Of a stretch of 64,000 bases of DNA, positions 29,421-38,898 are shown piece after piece; position 1 is the stretch's first letter, and every line of letters starts with the position of its first letter. The notes beneath the pieces are model-generated. The model was not told where the DNA came from and made no database searches. It saw only the letters and a program-made list of their open reading frames with translations. The position numbers were made by a program, and so were the translations under genes. Origin of the DNA: Lentilactobacillus farraginis DSM 18382 = JCM 14108 (GTDB lineage Bacteria; Bacillota; Bacilli; Lactobacillales; Lactobacillaceae); assembly GCF_000583655.1 (NCBI RefSeq), contig NZ_BAKI01000004.1, forward strand, positions 55,286 through 119,285. Direction: 5' to 3'.

Positions 29421-30263
29421 CTACGAGTTACTTTTTGTCTGTTTTTTGGGTGTCTTTTTTGTAATCGGATAGGAATAGGCACCTACTTCCAAGTTAATAA
29501 TGCTCCTGGTTTTCAGTTTTGCGTTGATACTTGGATAATAATCCATCTTATCGCCGAAACTGGCTACTGACGCATAAACCTTGTTACCATCGTTCATCTG
29601 CAGATAAACCCGATCCCGATTACTTTTAACCGGTGAGTAGCTGATTGTATTAATTGCTGCTCGAACCGGTGCGCTGATCCGTCGATACTGGCGAATCGTT
29701 CGCCGCAGGGTTTTCGGATTCTTAAACTTTCGTAGAATCGGAAAACCGTCCCGGGGATTTAAAACTTTATTTTTAATAATAACGCCACTCTTTAAAATCG
29801 GCTGATAGCCGCCATTTGTGTAAAGGTAGCCAATTGTCGGGTATTCCTCAACCCGAATGGTCACCCGGTTGAAATGGTTTAAACTGATTTTAACCGACTG
29901 CATGCGTCGGCTTTGACGCTTTAATTGGCCGGCTAATTGATTTGTTTTTCCCCAAACACCCAGTAAGGGCTGCCCCTTTTTAATGGGCGAATCGCGTTTA
30001 ATCTGCTTGGTACTGACAATCTCATTTCCAGTGATCCGAATGCTTTTTACTCTGCTGATAGGCGATACCAAAAAAATCATCACACAAATGATCGCGACAA
30101 AGAGAAGAATCAGCGGCCACATTCGTTTAAAGTTTCGAACCTGATACCCCTTCATAAAACGGTGCCGAACCCGCTTTTTCGGGGGAGCCGCCTTATGACC
30201 GGCCTTTTTGGCAGCCTGCTGCCAAGGCGTCAGCTCCTCATCATGATCATGTTTTTTGCTCAT
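29421..30263 (-). CDS. divIB: Cell division protein DivIB/FtsQ
   Basis: Bitopic septum protein that forms a complex with FtsL and DivIC. About 280 residues: a basic cytoplasmic N-terminus, one membrane helix near residues 49-68 (LILLFVAIICVMIFLV), a POTRA segment beginning VKSIRITGNEIVS, and the outer beta domain, ending in a lysine-rich tail. The ATG at 30263 follows GGGGGAA. Confidence 0.94.
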   Translation of the reverse strand: MSKKHDHDEELTPWQQAAKKAGHKAAPPKKRVRHRFMKGYQVRNFKRMWPLILLFVAIICVMIFLVSPISRVKSIRITGNEIVSTKQIKRDSPIKKGQPLLGVWGKTNQLAGQLKRQSRRMQSVKISLNHFNRVTIRVEEYPTIGYLYTNGGYQPILKSGVIIKNKVLNPRDGFPILRKFKNPKTLRRTIRQYRRISAPVRAAINTISYSPVKSNRDRVYLQMNDGNKVYASVASFGDKMDYYPSINAKLKTRSIINLEVGAYSYPITKKTPKKQTKSNS

Positions 30264-30369
30264 TATCGTTCCCCCTGTCAGCAAAATTGGGGCAATTGTT
30301 AATTCCCGGTTAAAACAATTCCCGTCATGAACATTCCAACTTAGATTTTATCAGTTGTTTAGCTTAATG

Positions 30370-31460
30370 TCATTTCATCAAATCCCGCGCAATTGCCAAT
30401 ATCCGATCGCTGAATTGACAACGCCGAGTTTTTTTGAATTTTCTGACATTTTCCCACGCTCTTTTGGATCATGCATCAGTTGATCGACAGCCTTTAACAA
30501 ATTTTTAGGATTCAAATCTGCTTCTTTAATCATTAAAGCCGCTCCCCGAGAAACCAGGCTCATCGTATTTTTGGTTTGATGATCGGCAGTCACGTATGGA
30601 CTGGGAATCAAAACTGCCGGAATTCCCAGTGCCGTGATTTCGGCAATACTGGTTGCCCCAGCCCGGCCAATAATCAATGCAACGCTTGGAAGTACCTGTG
30701 GCATATTATGAATATACGGCAGGATTTTAATGTTTTGATTTATCCGGGTTTTGGCCAATGCCGTCATCACATGCTCGTAACGTTTTTGGCCAGTCACAAA
30801 GACGACCTGATACGATCGCTGATTAAAATCCTTAATTGCCCCGATAACAGCGTTGTTGATGGCTGGAGCCCCCTGACTGCCGCCAAAAATCAAAACTGTA
30901 TCCCGGTTGTCATCAAGGCCAAGTGATGACCATTTAAAGTCACTATGAACATTGGCAACCTGTTGTGCCCGGGGATTCCCCGCAAAAATCACTTTTTCTT
31001 CAGGAAACTGCGCCTTGGCTTCATGAAATCCGATAGCAATTTTATCCACATATCTACTTAAAAATTTATTGGTTAATCCAACTGCGCTGTTTTGTTCATG
31101 AATAATGGTTGGGACGTGGGCCTTGGCCGCTGCATACACGACCGCGCCGGAAACATAGCCGCCCGTTCCGATTACAACGTCCGGTTTGAAATCCCGGATA
31201 ATTTTTTTGGATTCGTGGACACTTTTTAAAAATAAAGCGATTGTTTTAAAGTTCTCCAAAGATAGTGAGCGTTTAAAGCCCTGAATCCTCAAAGCAACAA
31301 ATTTAATCCCCTGCTTTGGCACAATTGAACTTTCCAGCCCCCGATGCGAACCAACATATAATACCTCCGAATCGGGTTCCTGTTTCATTAAATCCTCAAT
31401 AATTGCCAGGGCCGGATAAATATGGCCCCCGGTGCCACCACCGGAAATAATCAGTCTCAT
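30370..31460 (-). CDS. murG: MurG N-acetylglucosaminyltransferase (3' frameshift)
   Basis: Adds GlcNAc to lipid I to give lipid II at the inner membrane face. 363 residues when repaired. [15 protein letters not shown] at the N-terminus, [10 protein letters not shown], and the UDP-binding [13 protein letters not shown] are intact. As written the gene ends early in an odd tail after KKLGVV; adding one T near 30403-30410 gives [14 protein letters not shown], ending at 30370, a typical MurG end. This break is less certain than the others in the window. The ATG shares one base with the murD stop. Confidence 0.92.
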
Positions 31461-32839
31461 TATTGGGCCTCCTGCTGACGGGTTAATTTTTCGACGTCCT
31501 TAATAAATTCATCACCACGTTCTTCAAAAGTCTTGAATTGATCCCAACTGGCATTGGCCGGCGAAAGCAACACAATATCACCGGGCTTGCTGTAACGGTA
31601 AGCAACCGGCACTGCTTCATCCAGATTTGCAACCTTGGTAATGTCTTGAATACCGGCTTTCTTCAACGCGTCTTCAAGCAAATTCGCCGTTTGGCCAAAC
31701 AAAACGGCCGCTTTTACATGCTTCTTAAATTGTGGAATCATTTTATCAAAAGTGTAGCCGCGATCCAAACCACCGGCCAAAAGTACAATCGGCTGATCAA
31801 AGCCTTCCAATGCAACCTGAGTCGCCTCAATATCCGTTGCTTTAGAATCATTATAGAATTTCCGATCATCGGCTTCCAAAACAAACTGCAGTCGGTGCCG
31901 CACACCCGTGAAAGTCTCCAAGACGTTGGTAATCGCCAGGTTTGATTTTCCCAATGACTTGGCTGTCGCAATTGCGGCTAAAGCATTTTCAACATTTTGG
32001 CGTCCCGGCACTTTAATATCACTGGCATTCATAATGAATTCATCATTGTAATAGAGCTTACCGTTCTTTTCATAAGCGCCGTGATCAATCTCGCTGCTCC
32101 TGGCAAACGGAACCACTTTAGCTTTTGAACGTTTACTTAATTGTCGCCATTCATCTGAATCAAAGTTGACCACAAAGAAATCATCAGGTGTCTGATTCAT
32201 CGTAATCCGCATTTTGGCGTTAACGTAGTTCTGGCGGGTCTTATGATAATCCAAATGATTGGAGAAAATATTCGTTAGTACCGCAACACGTGGGTGCAGC
32301 TTTTGAATGCCTAACAGCATAAAGCTGGATAATTCCATAACCAGCGTGTCATCGGCGGTCGCTTTCATTGCCGTTTCAGTTGCGGAAATCCCAATATTTC
32401 CAACCGCGTAGGCGTGTCCTTTTGAACGTTGCTCATTTAAAATTTTCGTAATCATCGTTACAGTTGTTGTTTTACCATTGCTGCCGGTGACACCGATAAT
32501 TTCAGCATCCGTAATCTTGGCAGCCAACTCCACTTCCGTAATAATCGGCATCTTTTCTCGCACAGCCCGAGCAACCACTTCATTGTCATAGGGAATCCCC
32601 GGATTTTTAACCATCAAATCAAAATGTTCATTTAGAATATCTGCTGTTTGCCGGCCGGTAATAGTTTTAATGCCCCGATCCTGCAACTCACTGATTTCCG
32701 GAAGTTGATCACTAGGCTTGGCGTCGTTTAAAACAACCGTCGCCCCCAACTGCTGTAATAATTCAGCTGCATGCGTGCCGCTCTTACCAGCCCCTAGAAC
32801 CAACACCCGTTTACCTTTATAATCCTCAATCATTTTCAT
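31460..32839 (-). CDS. murD: UDP-N-acetylmuramoyl-L-alanine:D-glutamate ligase
   Basis: Adds D-glutamate to UDP-MurNAc-L-Ala using ATP. 459 residues of the Mur ligase fold: N-terminal [14 protein letters not shown], the ATP loop [14 protein letters not shown] near residue 115, the SNHLDYH segment and the C-terminal domain with [12 protein letters not shown]. The gene stands between mraY and murG in the usual order. Confidence 0.97.
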   Translation of the reverse strand: MKMIEDYKGKRVLVLGAGKSGTHAAELLQQLGATVVLNDAKPSDQLPEISELQDRGIKTITGRQTADILNEHFDLMVKNPGIPYDNEVVARAVREKMPIITEVELAAKITDAEIIGVTGSNGKTTTVTMITKILNEQRSKGHAYAVGNIGISATETAMKATADDTLVMELSSFMLLGIQKLHPRVAVLTNIFSNHLDYHKTRQNYVNAKMRITMNQTPDDFFVVNFDSDEWRQLSKRSKAKVVPFARSSEIDHGAYEKNGKLYYNDEFIMNASDIKVPGRQNVENALAAIATAKSLGKSNLAITNVLETFTGVRHRLQFVLEADDRKFYNDSKATDIEATQVALEGFDQPIVLLAGGLDRGYTFDKMIPQFKKHVKAAVLFGQTANLLEDALKKAGIQDITKVANLDEAVPVAYRYSKPGDIVLLSPANASWDQFKTFEERGDEFIKDVEKLTRQQEAQ

Positions 32840-32957
32840 CGTTCATTTATCCCCTTTTATTTCTAAAGAAGTAACGTTTCTAAGTATGTTTATCTTACTG
32901 ATTACTATTTAAATACACAAAGAGGTCGGTTGTAAAACCTCAGCCTCACACCAACCC

Positions 32958-33917
32958 TCAAATAATCGTTATAATGCTGACAACAGCCGCAATCAGTCCG
33001 ATACTCCAAAAAACCAGGTCGATTTTCCACTCGGACCACCCACTCATTTCAAAGTGGTGATGAATCGGTGTCATTTTAAAAACCCGTTTTCCGGTAAGCT
33101 TGAAAGAAGCAACTTGAATCATCACACTAGCAGTTTCAAGAACATAAATAATGCCAATAATTAAAAGTGAAAATTCATGGTGAACCAGAATCGAAACACA
33201 GGCCAATGCACCACCAAGCGCCAATGAACCCATGTCACCCATAAAAATTTTGGCCGGCTTGTGGTTGAAAATGAAAAATGCCAACAAACCACCAACAACT
33301 GTAAAACAAAACATTGCAACATCAACTTGACGCTGAATAGCCGCGATCACCCCATAGGCAGCAAACGAAATAACGCCCAAGCCGGCTACCAGGCCGTCCA
33401 AGCCATCGGTTAAATTAACCGCGTTGGAAAAGCCAACCAGCCAGAAGACAATAAATAAGATGTACCAATAACCAATCCGCCAATCAGCACCAAACGGAAT
33501 TTTGATAGCCATTGGAAAGCCCTCGTGAAGATAGACAAACGAAAAAACAATTGCGGCCACTATCTGACCCAACAATTTTTGCCAAGCCTTTAAGCCTTCG
33601 TTTTGCCGCCGAAACAGCTTAATACTGTCATCCCACATGCCAATCAAGCCATACGCGACCAAAACAAATAACAAGATTGACAACGTCGGCGTCAACCCGC
33701 CGTGAATCAGGGCAACAGCCAGATCGGCCAAAACAATTGCCGCGATAAATAAAATTCCGCCCATTGTTGGGGTCCCGGATTTTTTCTCATGCCAGCGAGG
33801 CCCTTCTTCACGAATCATCTGACCCTCGTGTTTGCTTCTAAAATACTTAATTAAACCGGGCATAAAGAGTACCGTTATCACAAATGCCCCAATTGTTGAT
33901 GCTAACCAATTCCCCAT
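32958..33917 (-). CDS. mraY: Phospho-N-acetylmuramoyl-pentapeptide transferase
   Basis: Transfers phospho-MurNAc-pentapeptide to undecaprenyl phosphate, making lipid I. 319 residues with about ten membrane helices. Catalytic features: GTPTMGGI, the aspartate loop [24 protein letters not shown] and MTPIHHHFE near the C-terminus. A 118-base gap separates it from murD; a weak GAGGT/ACCTC hairpin there has no good U run. Confidence 0.97.
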   Translation of the reverse strand: MGNWLASTIGAFVITVLFMPGLIKYFRSKHEGQMIREEGPRWHEKKSGTPTMGGILFIAAIVLADLAVALIHGGLTPTLSILLFVLVAYGLIGMWDDSIKLFRRQNEGLKAWQKLLGQIVAAIVFSFVYLHEGFPMAIKIPFGADWRIGYWYILFIVFWLVGFSNAVNLTDGLDGLVAGLGVISFAAYGVIAAIQRQVDVAMFCFTVVGGLLAFFIFNHKPAKIFMGDMGSLALGGALACVSILVHHEFSLLIIGIIYVLETASVMIQVASFKLTGKRVFKMTPIHHHFEMSGWSEWKIDLVFWSIGLIAAVVSIITII

Positions 33918-33968
33918 TTTCTTTCTAAACCGTCCTTAACCGTAATATATGGATTTTATTTTTTGACA

Positions 33969-36126
33969 CTATTCAAAATTGACCTTCAGTGTTTGACCCT
34001 TTTTAATTGCTTTTGAAAAGGTAATGCTTTGACGATCCGCGTAACCAGACCCCGTTGTCTTCAGCTTTAAACCGGCCAGCCGACAGAAGGTCGCAACGTC
34101 CTGCTTACTCCAGCCGATGACCCGCGGCATCTTCAGCGTCCCATTAGTCAAAATAAAGACCCGTTTGCGTTCGGCCAACTTGGTTCCCGCACTGGGCGAC
34201 TGTTTGATAACCGTTGCCCCATTTCCGATCGTCACTACGTCAAAATTCTTCTCGTTCAGTATGCGCTTTGCTTCAGTCGTTGTCTGATAGGTAACTGTCG
34301 GGACCGCTTTTTTAGCAACCGTCTGCTTCGTATTCGAATTTTGAAGTGCGCGAACAATGACCGGCTTAAATATTTCCGCCATCAACTGGGTAGCCGTCTT
34401 GGTACCGGTCAGTTTCGGCTGCTTCATCGTAATATACATAACATAACGCGGATTATTGGCAGGAACCATCCCGGCAACCGAATATAGATAACTGTCGTCA
34501 CCGGAAGCATAGCCGCCATAACCATTGCTGACCTGCGCAGTTCCTGTTTTTGCCGCCACACGGTAGCCTTTAATTTTATAGTCCTGACCAATTCCATACG
34601 ATTTATAAACAACGTCCTGCATATGGTCACGGACCTTCTTAGCCGTCTGCGCTTTTATTGGTGTTCCAACTTGCTTGGGCGCGTACTTTTTAACCGTTTT
34701 GCCAGTATTGGGATCCGTAATTTTAGAAATAAAATACGGCTTCATCATTTTACCATTATTCGATACTGCAGTTAAAGCCTGCATCATCTGAATCGGTGTA
34801 ATTTCGATCCCCTGGCCAAAAGCAGTGTCGGCCTGTTCAATTGGATAATTGAACTGCATTCGGCCGGCCAACTCGTTGGGAAGGCCGGAATTGGTTGTCT
34901 TCAAAAAGCCAAATCGTTTAATATATTTTTTCCAGGTCTTGGGCCCCATCTGCTGCTCCAAATGTGCCATGGCAACGTTACTGGAAAGTGCAAATCCCTT
35001 GTTGTAAGTAATATATCCCCAGCCGGCTGTATCCCAATCAGGAACAATCTTGCCGTCAATTGAATATCGTCCGGACTCATAGGTATCATTCCCGTGAAAA
35101 TGCCCTGAATCAATTGATGCTGACAAAGTAAAGATTTTCATTGTTGAGCCGGGTTCAAACGAGTCCGAAGTAAAGGTATTCGTCCAAGCCTTACCGATAC
35201 CGGACAGCGTCGCAGCATTAAAACTTGGCCGTTGTGATTGGGCAACAATTTTGCCGTCTTGGCATCCATCAGAATTGCATTTAAAGAAGCCGGATGAACC
35301 TGCGACTGAACAGAATTCATTTCACTTTCCAGCAGTGTTTGAATTCGCGAATCAATGGTTGTATAAATATTGTCACCATTTTTTACCTTGCGCTCTTTTT
35401 GTTTTTTACCTGGTAATTTATACCCGTAAAGATCATAATCAGCATTTTTGAAGCCGTTTTTTCCGGCAAGCACCGTGTTAAAGGCCTTTTCAATCCCCAT
35501 TTGACCAATCAAACTGGTTGTCCCTGTCTTTTGGTTATTCTGAGAAGTTGCCACCCCGATTAGATTCGACGCAAAAGTGCCGTTAGGATAAAGACGAGCT
35601 TGCTGTTGAATAAATTTAATTCCAGGCAGATGCTCAGCTTCGATTTTCTTCTTCGTAATCAATGAAATATTGGTACCGGCACTGCCAAATTCAACCTGAA
35701 ATGGCTGACTGTCGCTTGGTGAAAGAATTTTAAAAGCTTTTTTCTGTGAAATCGGTAAATACTTCGCTAAAATCCGGGCTGTTTTGTGTTTATTAACAAC
35801 GTACAGTGGTTTATTGTTTAACCCCCGCTGGTTTTTATCAAGTATCGCATAAAGCGAATATGTACTGGTATCCTCGGCAATCGGATCGCCATTGGCATCA
35901 TAAATCGTGCCCCGTTTTGCCTTGATAGTGTGCGTCTGGTTATACAGCTTTTCTGCACGTTCATTTAAATTAACGTGTTTAACATTCTTGCCAATCGCGA
36001 TCGTGGTTAGCCGCAATGCCAATACCAAAAAAACCATGAAAAAATCAAAAGCAGTGAAATACCAACGAGCTTTCGATTTTTACGTGCTTTTAAGTTTTCT
36101 TCGGGATGATTAGATGGTTCTTTCAT
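33969..36126 (-). CDS. pbpX: Penicillin-binding protein 2X-type transpeptidase (two frameshifts)
   Basis: Septal class B PBP, D,D-transpeptidase. 719 residues when repaired: short cytoplasmic tail, one N-terminal membrane helix, PBP dimer domain, the transpeptidase domain with STMK, SSN (in LSSNVAMAHLEQ) and AAKTGTAQVS, then two C-terminal PASTA domains. Break 1 near 36037-36045: a run of T in the membrane helix is one short. Break 2 near 35253-35255: ACGGGC reduced to ACGGC after MDAKT. The ATG at 36126 overlaps the ftsL stop as ATGA. Essential in relatives, so the breaks are probably errors. Confidence 0.94.
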
Positions 36127-36503
36127 TTAGTAACATTCCTTATATTTCCATTGGAAAGCGTCATACCATTTTCCTTGGCAATTTTCTGCAGCCGGCTGCT
36201 GCTCTGCAACTCACCAATCTGCTGCTGAAGATTGGTGTTGTTATTATGAATCGCTGTAATCCGGGTATCCAAGTGTTGAAGTTGATGCTGTGAATTGGAT
36301 AATGCGATTTTGGAAGAAACCACCACCAACATCAACACAGTTAAAATTGCACTACCACAAACGATTAATGTTTTTTCAAAAGCGCTGAGTTTTAAATGCT
36401 GCTTTGGCAGAACCCCAGGCGTTGGTTTGACCCGTTCGGGGGTCGAAACATAGGATTCCGGTTCTTCTTGTGTCAGGTTACGAGCTAAATTATTTTGTGC
36501 CAT
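36123..36503 (-). CDS. ftsL: Cell division protein FtsL
   Basis: Small bitopic septum protein, 126 residues. A polar N-terminus of about 45 residues, one membrane helix (TLIVCGSAILTVLMLVVVS), then a coiled coil of about 50 residues (STRITAIHNNNTNLQQQIGELQ region). It works with DivIB and DivIC. It lies between rsmH and pbpX, as in all dcw clusters of this group. Confidence 0.93.
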   Translation of the reverse strand: MAQNNLARNLTQEEPESYVSTPERVKPTPGVLPKQHLKLSAFEKTLIVCGSAILTVLMLVVVSSKIALSNSQHQLQHLDTRITAIHNNNTNLQQQIGELQSSSRLQKIAKENGMTLSNGNIRNVTK

Positions 36504-36524
36504 TTTTATGTATGCTTCTTTCCA

Positions 36525-37472
36525 CTAGATTTTTGTTCGTTCAATAATTCGCAATTTTGCGCTGTGAGCTCGATGATTTTCTGCAAGCTCACGCTCATTT
36601 GGAATAATCGGTTTTCTTGTGACAAGTTTATACTTTGGCTCAAGTTCTTTAGGGATAACCGGCAGATTTGGTGGTAAATCAGGCAAGGATGCTTTTTCCT
36701 TAAACATGGTCTTCACCAACCGATCTTCAAGTGACTGGAATGTAATGACGCTGATACGACCGCCAACCCCCAGCAAAGCGAGCGCTTGTTCCAGCGAATC
36801 TTCCAAAGCCGACAACTCATCATTAACGGCGATTCGAACCGCCTGAAAAACCTTTTTGGCGGGATGGCCGCCATGCCGCCTGGCCGCAGCCGGAATGGCT
36901 TCCTTAATAACGGCTACCAAATCAGTCGTTGTGTTAATCGGCTGGTGCGCCCGGGTTTGTTCAATTCGCCTGGCAATTTGTTTGGCAAACTTTTCTTCAC
37001 CATAGCGATAAAAGATCCGAACTAGCTTTTCATACGGCCATTCATTAATGATTTTCCAAGCATCAATTGGATTATCCTGATCCATCCGCATATCCAGCCT
37101 GGCTTCAAACCGATAGCTAAATCCCCTACCGGCTTCATCAAACTGGGGCGATGAAACGCCCAGATCATAAACAATGCCATCGATTTCAGTGACATTTTGG
37201 TCAGCCAGTGCCGCTTTGATATTTCGAAAATTATCATGAATCAGCGTTAATCGCCCGTCTTCAATTGCCTGATGAAGCTGTTGTTGATTGTAAGCGATCG
37301 CTTCTTCATCCTGGTCAAAAGAATACAGGTGCCCCTTATTTAATTGTTTGAGTATTTCTGTGGTGTGTCCCCCACCACCCAGCGTTGCATCAACATATGT
37401 ACCGTTGGGATCAACGTCCAAACCATTTACCGCTTCGTGCAGTAAAACAGTCACATGCTTAAAGCCAGACAT
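36525..37472 (-). CDS. rsmH: 16S rRNA (cytosine(1402)-N4)-methyltransferase
   Basis: SAM-dependent enzyme that methylates C1402 of 16S rRNA (formerly MraW). 315 residues: [14 protein letters not shown] at the start, the SAM loop [19 protein letters not shown] with the [11 protein letters not shown] segment, and [14 protein letters not shown]. It directly follows mraZ on the same strand. Confidence 0.97.
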   Translation of the reverse strand: MSGFKHVTVLLHEAVNGLDVDPNGTYVDATLGGGGHTTEILKQLNKGHLYSFDQDEEAIAYNQQQLHQAIEDGRLTLIHDNFRNIKAALADQNVTEIDGIVYDLGVSSPQFDEAGRGFSYRFEARLDMRMDQDNPIDAWKIINEWPYEKLVRIFYRYGEEKFAKQIARRIEQTRAHQPINTTTDLVAVIKEAIPAAARRHGGHPAKKVFQAVRIAVNDELSALEDSLEQALALLGVGGRISVITFQSLEDRLVKTMFKEKASLPDLPPNLPVIPKELEPKYKLVTRKPIIPNERELAENHRAHSAKLRIIERTKI

Positions 37473-37511
37473 ACAATCACCACTTTTCAGTTAGCTATTA
37501 TTTTTTAATTA

Positions 37512-37937
37512 TTACAGATCAATGATGTTCTCGGCAATTTCATCAAAATGAGCCGCAGCATCACTTGTAAAGTCCTGCCATGCCCGTTCGCTCCAAATTT
37601 CAATTCGATTGGAGACGCCGACCACAACACACTTTTTTTTCTATTTTCGCGTAATTTCTTAAGATACTCGGAATATTAATGCGACCTTGTTTATCAAATT
37701 CGCATTCTTGGGCTGCAGAAAAGAAAAAACGAGTAAAGGCCCGCACGTCTCTTTTGTTAATGGAGAGCGCATCGATCTTGCCTTCGACTTTTTTCCATTC
37801 GCTCATTGGATAGCCAAACAAACAGCCGTCCATGCCTCGTGTAATAACGAACTTACTGCCGAGATCCTGACGAAATTTAGCAGGATGATGATCCGCCCCT
37901 TGGCATCCAGGTTGTGCTGATATTCACCAAGAAGCAT
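37512..37937 (-). CDS. mraZ: Transcriptional regulator MraZ (two frameshifts)
   Basis: AbrB-fold DNA-binding protein that regulates the dcw cluster, 141 residues when repaired. [19 protein letters not shown] at the N-terminus is followed by the second SpoVT-AbrB half with [20 protein letters not shown]. Break 1 at about 37883: one C missing in ATCCCTGCT. Break 2 in the T run 37633-37640: one extra base, the only insertion seen in the window. Net length stays a multiple of three. The start ATG is preceded by AAGGGGG, and upstream lie GTGG direct repeats. Confidence 0.9.
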
Positions 37938-37967
37938 TGACCCCATCCCCCTTAATTCAACTTGCAC

Positions 37968-38011
37968 TCACATTCTACCACAATTCCCCACTACCAACCA
38001 CATCGCACCAA
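37968..38011 (-). promoter_or_regulatory. mra promoter with MraZ-type operator repeats
   Basis: On the minus strand GTGG occurs at 37998-38001, 37988-37991 and 37978-37981, exactly 10 bases apart, with a related GTGA at 37968-37971. An extended -10 element (TGG TAGAAT, hexamer 37972-37977) is interleaved with them. MraZ is known to bind short G-rich direct repeats at this helical spacing upstream of its own gene, so this is very likely the autoregulatory operator. The rest of the gap to 38121 is AT-rich with nothing I can name. Confidence 0.8.
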
Positions 38012-38120
38012 TTTTTGTAAAAAGAATGTCACAAACCGCAAACCAAGCAAACTTGTCATTTCACAAAGCCCGCCAAATCAATATTCAGCGACGACTAACA
38101 ATTAGCTGCAACGCTCAAAA

Positions 38121-38164
38121 AAAGACCAAAAGCCAATCGATTTTCTTGACTTTCAGTCTTTCTT
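38121..38164 (-). terminator. Terminator after the DUF3397 gene
   Basis: Imperfect hairpin (AAAGACTGAAAGTCAA with TTGGCTTTTGGTCTTT) followed on the minus strand by TTTTTTT. It separates the DUF3397 gene from the mra promoter. Confidence 0.7.
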
Positions 38165-38224
38165 AATAATTATTTTAAAATTTGATTTAAAGCTGTTGTG
38201 CCATAAGCAAGGTCATCATTATTT

Positions 38225-38602
38225 CTACGTCATCAACATATAGATGAAAACGCCCAGCCAGCTAATTAGTAACACCAAATCACTCAACCGCCAAAATAAA
38301 ATCAGAAAGCGGCGCAGCGTCATTTGGGGATCCATCAAGATCTGCCACAAGAGGCCACCGAGCCCAATAACCATCCAAATAATCATCACTTGAGGAATTA
38401 ATGAACCAGTCGGCCGGGAGTCACTTAACTGGTAAATAAAATAAAGCAGACAGGGCGGCCAAAAATCAACGGGGACAATCGGCAGTCGTTTTAAACCGGC
38501 CCGCTTTTTTCGAATGAAGATGATGATCCCGGCAATCAGCAGCAACCCAATCAACTGCATTAAAAATGTTGCTGTAATGGCCGCCCATAAAGGAAACCGC
38601 AT
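38225..38602 (-). CDS. DUF3397 family membrane protein
   Basis: 125 residues with about four hydrophobic segments and no cytoplasmic domain; matches the DUF3397 family of small membrane proteins found upstream of mraZ in lactobacilli. One segment reads VPVDFWPPCLLYFIYQLS. Function unknown. It is divergent from the small plus-strand DUF4044 gene, with 94 bases between the two starts. Confidence 0.82.
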   Translation of the reverse strand: MRFPLWAAITATFLMQLIGLLLIAGIIIFIRKKRAGLKRLPIVPVDFWPPCLLYFIYQLSDSRPTGSLIPQVMIIWMVIGLGGLLWQILMDPQMTLRRFLILFWRLSDLVLLISWLGVFIYMLMT

Positions 38603-38620
38603 CGTTTGTCCCTCCCAATT

Positions 38621-38650
38621 TTGACAAAACGTATTGCAATGACAGATAAT
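38621..38650 (+). promoter_or_regulatory. Promoter of the DUF4044 gene
   Basis: TTGACA at 38621-38626 and GATAAT at 38645-38650, spaced by 18 bases, 47 bases before the TTG start of the small gene. Confidence 0.72.
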
Positions 38651-38696
38651 GATGGTTAGACTAATTATTGAATCTAATCAGAAAGTGGTGCAAATA

Positions 38697-38819
38697 TTGG
38701 CGCGTAAAAAAAGAACAACGTTTCAAAAAATCACATTAGTATTCGTATGGCTGATGATCATCGTCACGGTTGGCTCATTAGTCGCTTCCGCGGTTATTAC
38801 CATTATGGGTCAGATGTAA
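38697..38819 (+). CDS. DUF4044 family small membrane protein
   Basis: A 40-residue protein with a basic start (ARKKRTTFQK) and one membrane helix of about 22 residues (LVFVWLMIIVTVGSLVASAV). It matches the short DUF4044 family of lactobacilli in length and pattern. The TTG at 38697 is the only sensible start; the ribosome-binding site (AAGTGGTG) is weak. It has its own promoter and a good terminator, so it is a real independent gene. Function unknown. Confidence 0.8.
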   Translation: MARKKRTTFQKITLVFVWLMIIVTVGSLVASAVITIMGQM

Positions 38820-38839
38820 ATGAATCGCTCAATAAACAA

Positions 38840-38876
38840 GGCTGGACATCAAATTAAATTGATGTCGGCCTTTTTT
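38840..38876 (+). terminator. Terminator of the DUF4044 gene
   Basis: GGCTGGACATCAA pairs with TTGATGTCGGCC (one bulge) around a short AT loop, followed by TTTTTT. It also lies just beyond the ftsK stop on the other strand. Confidence 0.85.
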
Positions 38877-38898
38877 ATTTGCCATCATTAACGTTATT

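Noticed and set aside
32910..32935. Hairpin between murD and mraY as a terminator
   Set aside because: Only five base pairs and no U run; the dcw genes are expected to be cotranscribed here.
33969..36126. pbpX, ileS, murG and the other broken genes as true pseudogenes or programmed frameshifts
   Set aside because: Essential genes are included, breaks lie in homopolymers, no slippery-site plus pseudoknot pattern is evident, and flanking frames are fully conserved.
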